DNA of 64,000 nucleotides, from NCBI RefSeq assembly GCF_006439395.2, contig NZ_CP083950.1, positions 4,887,001 through 4,951,000 of the forward strand, in the 5' to 3' direction. This document shows, in pieces, positions 57,770 through 64,000 of the stretch. How positions within the stretch are numbered: position 1 is the stretch's first letter; every line of letters starts with the position of its first letter. Source of the stretch: Mesorhizobium sp. B4-1-4. Lineage in GTDB: Bacteria; Pseudomonadota; Alphaproteobacteria; Rhizobiales; Rhizobiaceae. The notes below the pieces were generated by a model, which was not told where the DNA came from, did no database searches, and was given only the letters and a program-made list of their open reading frames with translations. The position numbers and the translations under genes were made by a program.

Positions 57770-60508
57770 ATGCCCATGAGGACCGGAATCTGTCTGCCAT
57801 TGTTGGCCAGCATGTATCTGGCTTTTTCACCACCGTCGTTTGGCGCGGAACAGATCGATGCCGCGAAGGCCGCTGCATTGGCCGAGCGCGTCGGGGTGGC
57901 CGGTGCCAAAGTCTGGATGGACTATAAGGCGATATCCATCCCTCCCTCCTCGCTTTCACCCGAGGAGCGAAGTGCTAAGATCGAGGCTGCGCTGCAGCGG
58001 TATCAGGATTTGCGGAACGGGTATGCAGGCGTCTCGGCGGCTGCGGGAGGGATCAAGGCTGGGATGGCGGCAACGATCGGCGGCCTACTCCTTTACGCCG
58101 GTCCGCAGGCGAGCGTGACAGTTCCGCTGATGCTCATCGGCGCCGCGTCAGCGATTTCACTCGACATGACCCACCGTAAAGTGGAAGCGATCGGGGAAGA
58201 GAGGGCAAAGGCCCTTCTTGGTTCCATCAAGGACGACCTCGTGTCAGAATCAGGAGCATCCGATTTTGATGCCTTGGAGGGCAATCCGGAACTCCTCCGT
58301 TCGACGCTCGTTAAAAGCGACCGTTTTCTTCGCGACATCAAGGAGCGGGCGGCGGCCTCCGGCGACCCAGGCCTTGTCGACATGGCGGCTGACGTAATGG
58401 CCCGCGCTGCAGAGGGCGGCAACGTTGCCGCCGTCGGGGCCGTCGGAGATCTAGACAAGCGTTTCGGTGGATTCGTCTCTGAGGTGAAGGAGAGCAACAA
58501 ACGCGTTGACGAGACTCTCAAACGTCACGATGAGGCGCTAAAGGAGATCGGAGGCAACCTAGCCAACCTCAGCAAGGACGTTACGACGGTCAAGGAAGAA
58601 GTTACGAAGCTTGGCAGGAACCAAGACCTCATCGCGGATTTCATGTTCTCGTCCCTGCCCGCGGAAGGGAAAGCGGCGGCGCTTAGGTCGGGCCTTATGG
58701 ATTCGAGGATCAAATGCCCGACGGATGCCGCCGATTGCGACCCTTCGGCAGTCAAGGCGGCGATGGTGGAGCGCTTCGATGCCGAAGCTCGGATTAAGGT
58801 CCAGATTGCGCAGGCTGGCGACGTCCTGAAGGGAATTAACGATGTCCAGGCTATCACCAGCAATCTCGGGATCGACCTCGGCGAGGACGGCAACAAAGCC
58901 CTTAGCATCGCTTCCGGGGCCGTCAACGCTTACATAGGGTTCATGTCTGGCGATTACCTCGGATCGATCGCGGCTGTGACAGGCATATTCGGTAAGAAGC
59001 CTGATCCGAACGCAGAACGCTTCAAGGTAATGATGGCCTATCTCAAGGAGCAGTTCGGCATCATCAACGGGAAGCTCGACGCCATCTTGAAGAACCAGCA
59101 GACGATCCTAGACGCGGTGGTCGGCGTATCGAAGCAGATCCAGACGGCATATGAACAGCTAGACGGCCGCCTTGACCAAATGCAGGTCGAGCAGCGGCGC
59201 ATCTCCGACAACGTTAAGGCGCTTATCTGGAGAGATTGGTCGTCCTGCTACGCGACCTATTCCTACGCGGTGGCGCCCAACCCACTCGAGAAGCAGCCGC
59301 CCTTTGTCAACATGTCCACCCTCGCGTTTCCGTCCTTCGATGCGTTGCGCGACGTCGCCTTGGCCCAGTCGCGCAACGCAAGCGACTGCATAAAAGTGGT
59401 CAGGCGAGCGATGGCAACCACAACCGCCACGCGGTGGTTCGGCAACTTTCTGGATGCCGACCGCTCCCTCGATCCTTCCAGTCTTCCCGATCCGAACACG
59501 CTGTCCGACGCGATTAAGGCGGAGGCGAACAAGTGGCACGATCTCCTCCGGCTCTACCGCGAGAACATCGTGGACCCGGCCTCTGTGATCGCGTTCGATT
59601 TCGCGGGCCGCCATCACCTGTCCGACTCAACGCTGCTCTATCTCAATGCGTCATCGCTGCCTGATGCCAAGGCCCTCGGCGAGCTGCAGGAAGCAGGCTG
59701 GAAAGTGGCTTTCTCTTGTGACAGCGACGATCCGGGAACCAGGGTTATTAGGGGGCTGGTATGTATGCCTGGGACGAATCCAGATGGCGTAGCGCACGAC
59801 CTCATCTCCACCGCGCTGAATACAGACATCCTGCTCGACATCGCAAACTGGATGACCGTCGTTAGTCAGCTTTCCGACATCTACGATGACAACGCCGACC
59901 GCTTTGCTGAGAACATTGAAGCGGTGGCTAAGATACCAGGCGTCTCCCATGGCGAGGAGATCACCCGCAAGCTGGCAGATATGATGACGCTAGCTGTCGC
60001 CTACCATACCCGAAACCACGGCGGACTGACGGCCCTAGCGATCGCGGAGGACGTCCGAGAGGGTCGCGCCGATAACAAACACTCCCGAATTCTCGCGAAC
60101 AATCCCTATCTGGCCGAAAACACCGCAAACGTGCTTCTCCACCTCATTCGCGGACGCTGGGATTTTGAAGCCGACCCATCCCGGCCGCCGTTTGTGGACC
60201 GCTACACACAGGCATACTTGTACGCACGCGGAGGGGCCGAGGATCGCTTCGAGCCGCTCTACGCCCTTTTTGGGCGTACATACCCGTTCGGCTTGACAGC
60301 CAAGGGAGATGTCGGCCTTATCCTCTCCATCGACAAGCAGGAGATCATGATCCCCCTACCGGCTCCGACGCGCCTTGCGGAAGGAACTTTCGTCTTCCCG
60401 CCTCGCCGAGAGGTCCTGCTTGCTTGGCGCGAGAAGCTGATAGAGCGCTACCTCGACTATCAGTTCGGTCACGACAAGGAACTCGCGTCGATCGTATTGC
60501 CGCAGTAG
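57770..60508 (+). CDS. large secreted helical/coiled-coil protein, unknown function
   Basis: The 912-residue protein has a signal peptide (cleavage near residue 26, SFGA-EQ). A long Gly/Ala-rich hydrophobic segment lies at about 85-132 (AAAGGIKAGMAATIGGLLLYAGPQASVTVPLMLIGAASAIS). A coiled coil runs at about 243-293 (EVKESNKRVDETLKRHDEALKEIGGNLANLSKDVTTVKEEVTKL), a second Gly/Ala hydrophobic stretch at about 365-402, and a second coiled coil at about 423-485. The C-terminal ~400 residues look globular. The order hydrophobic hairpin plus coiled coil recalls α-helical pore-forming toxins, but no sequence motif confirms it. It probably pairs with the PASTA protein just upstream. Confidence 0.65.
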   Translation: MPMRTGICLPLLASMYLAFSPPSFGAEQIDAAKAAALAERVGVAGAKVWMDYKAISIPPSSLSPEERSAKIEAALQRYQDLRNGYAGVSAAAGGIKAGMAATIGGLLLYAGPQASVTVPLMLIGAASAISLDMTHRKVEAIGEERAKALLGSIKDDLVSESGASDFDALEGNPELLRSTLVKSDRFLRDIKERAAASGDPGLVDMAADVMARAAEGGNVAAVGAVGDLDKRFGGFVSEVKESNKRVDETLKRHDEALKEIGGNLANLSKDVTTVKEEVTKLGRNQDLIADFMFSSLPAEGKAAALRSGLMDSRIKCPTDAADCDPSAVKAAMVERFDAEARIKVQIAQAGDVLKGINDVQAITSNLGIDLGEDGNKALSIASGAVNAYIGFMSGDYLGSIAAVTGIFGKKPDPNAERFKVMMAYLKEQFGIINGKLDAILKNQQTILDAVVGVSKQIQTAYEQLDGRLDQMQVEQRRISDNVKALIWRDWSSCYATYSYAVAPNPLEKQPPFVNMSTLAFPSFDALRDVALAQSRNASDCIKVVRRAMATTTATRWFGNFLDADRSLDPSSLPDPNTLSDAIKAEANKWHDLLRLYRENIVDPASVIAFDFAGRHHLSDSTLLYLNASSLPDAKALGELQEAGWKVAFSCDSDDPGTRVIRGLVCMPGTNPDGVAHDLISTALNTDILLDIANWMTVVSQLSDIYDDNADRFAENIEAVAKIPGVSHGEEITRKLADMMTLAVAYHTRNHGGLTALAIAEDVREGRADNKHSRILANNPYLAENTANVLLHLIRGRWDFEADPSRPPFVDRYTQAYLYARGGAEDRFEPLYALFGRTYPFGLTAKGDVGLILSIDKQEIMIPLPAPTRLAEGTFVFPPRREVLLAWREKLIERYLDYQFGHDKELASIVLPQ

Positions 60509-61388
60509 AGTGAATCGGGTCGCCAGCTCCCGCGACAGTCCTCTTGGGCTCAAGTATGTTTGGCCAGTTCTTAGCTGACCGATTGTGCTGCCAGGGCCGG
60601 CCTTGCGGCATTTTGCCCCTGCACGCGAAGAGAGTCCTGATTGAACCTAACTCAAAGCGGGCACACCGAAGGCAGCATACTCCAACTCAGGTTAGGTGCC
60701 GGGCCGCATGGCTTGTTGCTGCAACGGTTCTGGCAGCGGCGGATGGTCAGCGGGGAGCGTGGGAGGAGTGGGACCTCTCCGGGCCAAAAAAGCAGGGGAG
60801 AGCCAATCTGGACGCCCCCGATGGATCCGGCACGCGAGGGCACGCTCGCGCCCGACGATGCTGTTTTCGGACTCGATCGGACCGACCGGACCGGAATGCT
60901 TTGAACGGGGTACGCCGAGCGCCCAGGCGCCAAGGCACAAGAGTAGTTTCCGGTCCACGCGGGGGAGCAGTTTCTGCGCCATGCGACACTGCAAGATGTC
61001 AGGACGAATGAAGGTCGGCCTTCAGCGTGGGCTCACGAGGCGCGCAGGTTGGCCCACGCCACGCATATAGTGAAGCTCTGGCGCAGCGTGCCCCACTCGG
61101 AGCTTTTGCTCGGTATCATCTGTTGACTGCGCTATTCACTTTGTAGTCACAAGTGGCCCGATCAAACGCCTGGGGAGTTTTGCCTACTCAGACCAGGTAT
61201 ACGAAAGCTTGACGAGACAATATCTTGCGACGGTTTCTTTGCATCCCAAGCGAGATGCGCTCGTGGCAAAACGTTATTTATCCCCGGCCTATTCCCCGTT
61301 AGCAAGCCCCCCGGCAGACACTATCTTGGACTCCACCTCGACAACCATACCTCTGGAATGTTATGGTAAATACTTCTGACTTGGCTCC
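60509..61388. other. 880-bp stretch with no supported gene
   Basis: Several open frames exist on both strands but none has protein-like features. The segment GGCAGCATACTCCAACTCAGGTTAGG, followed ~90 bases later by GGGGAGCGTGGGAGGAGTGGGACCT, has a diverged counterpart near 63790-63890 (GGCAGCATACTCTATTAAAGGTTAGG ... GGGGAGCGCTGGGGGAGCGGACCT). The 3' part (61130-61388) is AT-richer and presumably holds the promoter of the GNAT-cupin cassette. Confidence 0.4.
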
Positions 61389-61841
61389 TTGACGACAAGG
61401 ACGACAGGCGCGGTGTATCTCAAGCCAGCGAGCGATGACGATTTTGAATTCTCCTGGGAGCTTTTCTCGGAGAGTGTTCACCCACTTATCACGCCTTACC
61501 TGCCGGAAGGTTGGAACCCTGAGCGAGAGAAAAGACAATTCTCGCTAATATGGCGCCCTAGCAAAACAATGATAGTGCAGTCCGACGCTTCGGCGATAGG
61601 CTGGTTTTCGATAGATGACGCCGGCGCTTCCACGGTCCTAGAGAACATATTTATCTGCGCTCCGTACAGACGACTCGGCATTGGCTCGAAGATTGTATCC
61701 GATATTGTCAGGCATGCAGAACTGGCCGGAAAGTCGGTCCGGCTTTCACTCCTGAGAAATAACCCATGCGCCCCTTTTTACGCATCATTGGGTTTTCGCA
61801 CCATAGCAAGCAGCAAACTCACGATAGACATGAGCACTTAG
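61389..61841 (+). CDS. GNAT family N-acetyltransferase of the cupin cassette
   Basis: The 150-residue protein shows VYLKPASDDDFEFSWELFSESVHPLI, the core ENIFICAPYRRLGIGSKIVSDIVRHAELAGKSVRLSLLRNNPCAPFYASLGFRTIASSKLTIDM with the RRLGIG acetyl-CoA loop. Its start is a TTG at 61389 or a GTG at 61413; no ATG fits. The composition is clearly less GC-rich than the core genome. It is 12 bases upstream of the cupin gene. Substrate unknown. Confidence 0.75.
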   Translation: MTTRTTGAVYLKPASDDDFEFSWELFSESVHPLITPYLPEGWNPEREKRQFSLIWRPSKTMIVQSDASAIGWFSIDDAGASTVLENIFICAPYRRLGIGSKIVSDIVRHAELAGKSVRLSLLRNNPCAPFYASLGFRTIASSKLTIDMST

Positions 61842-61853
61842 CTGGAGAGAGAG

Positions 61854-62474
61854 ATGTTACATAGCCCTATTGATCAGACGTATGAACTCAGTGATGTCGA
61901 GGTGGAAACGGTCAGGAGGGCGGCCCTCGTTAGTGCTCTTCCTTTTGTACCTGACAAGCGAATCTATAGCAGCGATGAATTGCATCAATACGGCGTTGTT
62001 AGGGAGGCGTATACTTCCGAAGAGGTAAAAGGTCTCGGTTTTTTAGATGGTGTTGTAACAAGTTTCGATCCGAGCGCCGGCAAAGCTAGAACCTTTTTGC
62101 GTGTGGAAACACCTTTTTCTCGGGGAATTAGCAAATGGCAATTGCCGGTCGATATGAAGGAGGTGCGAATCCATGAAATCTCTTTTCCCCCAAATTCGTT
62201 CGTTGCTCCACACGTCCACCACGAAAATGAACCGGGCGACCCTGGCGGCAGCTTACGAATAGTTACTGTCGGAAGCATTAATTATCGCAACAACGTTTTT
62301 GGTCCGGGTGATTGGTTCTATATCCCGAACGGTGTGGCATACAGTTTTACTACCGATCCGAACTGCACAACACGCGCGATGTATCTATATCGGTTTTTTG
62401 CCGCGAGGGAAGGCAATCGCTTTTCACACCCTTCCGCGATTTCCGCGCTATCAGCTATTGAACCGATGGAGTAG
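61854..62474 (+). CDS. cupin-fold protein
   Basis: The 206-residue protein has a central cupin motif: SFPPNSFVAPHVHHENEPGDPGGSLRIVTVGSINYRNNVFGPGDWFYIPNGVAYSFTTDP. The H120-x-H122-H123 cluster, E124/E126, and the PGDxxxIPxG second motif could bind a metal. The N-terminal ~90 residues are unassigned. No signal peptide is seen. ATG is preceded by GGAGAGAGAG. The gene has low GC content. Likely an enzyme or ligand-binding protein; the reaction is unknown. Confidence 0.7.
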   Translation: MLHSPIDQTYELSDVEVETVRRAALVSALPFVPDKRIYSSDELHQYGVVREAYTSEEVKGLGFLDGVVTSFDPSAGKARTFLRVETPFSRGISKWQLPVDMKEVRIHEISFPPNSFVAPHVHHENEPGDPGGSLRIVTVGSINYRNNVFGPGDWFYIPNGVAYSFTTDPNCTTRAMYLYRFFAAREGNRFSHPSAISALSAIEPME

Positions 62475-62525
62475 GAAACACCAAAGGGCACGATCTAACA
62501 TCTATGGAATTGGCTGGAGGGAACA

Positions 62526-63308
62526 ATGGTAAATATAATACGACGCGCGGCTTCGCTCTTATGGGACAATTTCGGGCACTGTCAAAGATGTATGCACAGG
62601 GCGCTTCAAGGAACGTTGATCGCTTGGGGCGGGGTAACCGCCAGCGCTATTGTGGGATATGGACCACTTGTTGTTGTATTAATGCTTGTTGCAATTCTTG
62701 TTACGACGGTGTGGCTTATCCACGTAGTGGTCTTTGCGATCAAGACTTCGCTCGTCGCAAATAGGACGAGACCGCCGGAGCTTGGCGCCTTTTCACGTCG
62801 CCAGTTTCTTGCGTCTTTCATTTCCGCGCTCGGTGTTGGAGCCATTACCACCTTGTCGTATTCGGTTAGCTGGGCAGCTGATTTTTCGAGCGGAGAGGAT
62901 GTGTCGAGCGGAGGATATATATTGGAAAGCTGTTGCCGCAAGCCGAGTGGGGTTTGCCGATGTGGGTCGTCATCCGGTTACTTGGCCGATTGTGCGACCA
63001 GTTGTGGGGTTGCCCTAACCGCGGTTCGGGCAATGGCCGCCCTGCCATCGCTTCCCTCATTCACAGCAGTCGGACATCTGTTTGATGTCCATACTCGGAA
63101 ACCTTTGGCCGAAGAGAGAGTGGTTCTGGTCATTCCTGGGGGAAAGTCATTTCAGGCCGTCACTGATACAGGCGGAAGGTTCAAGATTTCCGTTGGCGCA
63201 AATCCGTCTCGGAAGAGTTTGGACATTGGGAAGCTGCCGTCTGTGGCACCTGGCGCGAGGGTGGCTGGCGAGTCTTCCAATTTTTACTTGTTCCTGCGAG
63301 CGGGCTAG
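62526..63308 (+). CDS. membrane protein with CxxC head, Tat-like signal, Cys-rich segment and β-sandwich tail
   Basis: The 260-residue protein has four visible parts. Residues 11-35 (LLWDNFGHCQRCMHRALQGTLIAW) carry a CxxC that resembles, from memory, the start of DUF3624 proteins; a strong helix follows at 45-72. SRRQFLASFISALGVGAITTLSYSV (90-114) looks like a second, twin-arginine-type anchor or signal. Residues 135-160 are Cys-rich (ESCCRKPSGVCRCG...DCATSCG, six Cys). The C-terminal part (183-240, HLFDVHTRKPLAEERVVLVIPGGKSFQAVTDTGGRFKISVG) has the pattern of a carboxypeptidase-regulatory-like β-sandwich. ATG follows GGAGGG. Function unknown. Confidence 0.65.
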   Translation: MVNIIRRAASLLWDNFGHCQRCMHRALQGTLIAWGGVTASAIVGYGPLVVVLMLVAILVTTVWLIHVVVFAIKTSLVANRTRPPELGAFSRRQFLASFISALGVGAITTLSYSVSWAADFSSGEDVSSGGYILESCCRKPSGVCRCGSSSGYLADCATSCGVALTAVRAMAALPSLPSFTAVGHLFDVHTRKPLAEERVVLVIPGGKSFQAVTDTGGRFKISVGANPSRKSLDIGKLPSVAPGARVAGESSNFYLFLRAG

Positions 63309-64000
63309 TTACATCGAGAGACGGATTGAACTAACCCGAGGCAGCAGATCGTTTCAGTTCGGTAGCGCTTAGCAGGCGGAGGAGGGATCCGAACCGGGCA
63401 GCTTCTGCCGAAGATGCCGAGTGGTCGGCTCGACCTGCCGAGCCCTCGGCATATGACTCGCCAGTCGCAAGGCGCTCGCAAGTCGCGACCCACAAGCCAA
63501 CCCCTCCGCTTCATTCCCCGCTTGCTGCGCGGATACGCCGTCCTATTACGGCGCCGCCGTTCGAGTGCCTGGCCTGCTCGACTATCTATCCATGTCATCC
63601 GACAGATCTGTCATCACGCGCGCGTGGCGGAGAGCACCGCCAGTATCGGGCGCCTACCACCACCCACGATGGCCACGCATGCAATTCCAGCGCATCTGCC
63701 CAAATACGGACGGAGAGCGGTTCCGACCTGAACAGGGCCGTCCGATCGAACAACAGGAGCTTCTAAGCGACAGGGCAGGCGCGGCAGCATACTCTATTAA
63801 AGGTTAGGGTGGCCGCCTCCAACTCCTCGCCGCGCCTCGGTCTTGGATTGCTCCGAGCCCACGCCGGGGAGCGCTGGGGGAGCGGACCTGCGTTTCTCGC
63901 TGTTTACGCCTGACCGACTGCGGCCCCATGCAAGGGGGGGCCGTGCTCCGCGCCTGGTTCATACGGGCACTCCAGCCTTGCGGAACCCGTCAAGCCAGAG
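63309..64000. other. 690-bp stretch at the window end with no supported gene
   Basis: No frame looks coding. A diverged copy of the GCAGCATACTC..AGGTTAGG block seen near 60680 lies at about 63788-63890, and a CGGCCCC-ATGCAAG-GGGGGGCCG hairpin at about 63932-63954 (possible terminator). The rest may be remnant DNA. Confidence 0.4.

Noticed and set aside
60692..60994. A 100-codon frame on the minus strand
   Set aside because: Pro/Arg-rich composition without a domain and no ribosome binding site; overlaps equally open plus-strand frames.
63414..63731. A 105-codon frame at the window end
   Set aside because: Arg/Ser/Pro-rich with no domain or convincing start; looks like chance in GC-rich non-coding DNA.

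Overview
The window looks like chromosome of a Mesorhizobium-type alphaproteobacterium (Rhizobiales, high GC). The evidence is a set of housekeeping genes with rhizobial-looking products (rlmN end, leuD, leuB, asd, argG, ffh, chorismate mutase, rpsP), a LexA-type direct-repeat box in front of an imuA-imuB-dnaE2 mutasome cassette, DUF1236/SH3, DUF1737 and DUF805 proteins, and several families of dispersed intergenic palindromes typical of these genomes. No replication origin, rRNA operon or CRISPR array is visible.

Layout. 1-1.8 kb: rlmN end, two small membrane proteins (the second frameshifted) and the N-terminal two thirds of a GNAT acetyltransferase. 1.8-8.2 kb: an accessory block with an XRE-type regulator behind a perfect palindrome, a RelA/SpoT-domain protein, a small phage-like protein, a DUF4338 (DruA-family) protein and a broken GHKL-type ATPase, ending at a tRNA-Gly gene. 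8.3-19.5 kb: prolyl-tRNA editing protein, YbbN-like thioredoxin, Lon-substrate-domain protein, Trm112-like protein, an intact-looking IS481 element, the SOS mutasome cassette and a minimal metallopeptidase. 19.5-31 kb: a decayed GIY-YIG gene, a dead IS481 element, a CitE-like lyase, a truncated DUF4173 gene in front of a two-component system, a FAD oxidoreductase, a DUF72 protein, an ArsR-SRPBCC-SRPBCC operon, leuD and a secreted protein with an Ivy-like C-terminus. 31-43 kb: RidA, a frameshifted VOC protein, leuB, MarR-SRPBCC, a DUF805 gene with an early stop, a DEAD-box helicase, an IS4-type element, and asd preceded by what looks like a Lys/Thr attenuator. 43-55.7 kb: the ffh-chorismate mutase-rpsP operon, a CPBP protease, envelope proteins, a lytic transglycosylase, argG, an MHYT-GGDEF-EAL protein, a LysE exporter and a porin-like outer membrane protein. 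55.75-64 kb: the C-terminal third of a GNAT gene on the minus strand, then a second accessory block with secreted proteins of unknown function.

The most interesting reading is structural. The GNAT fragment at 1.3-1.8 kb (+) and the one at 55.75-56.0 kb (-) look like the two halves of one gene. Together with the 5'-truncated ATPase at about 8.0 kb they suggest that an island inserted in the GNAT gene and that a roughly 48 kb segment was then inverted, with one breakpoint inside the ATPase gene. Other leads are the asd leader peptide ending in ten consecutive Lys/Thr codons followed by mutually exclusive hairpins; the DruA-like/ATPase pair; a secreted PASTA protein next to a 912-residue coiled-coil exoprotein; and a GNAT-cupin-cysteine-rich membrane protein cassette. 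Several genes carry single-base frameshifts or nonsense codons, which may be real decay or sequence errors. All family assignments are from reading the translations; no database search was run.
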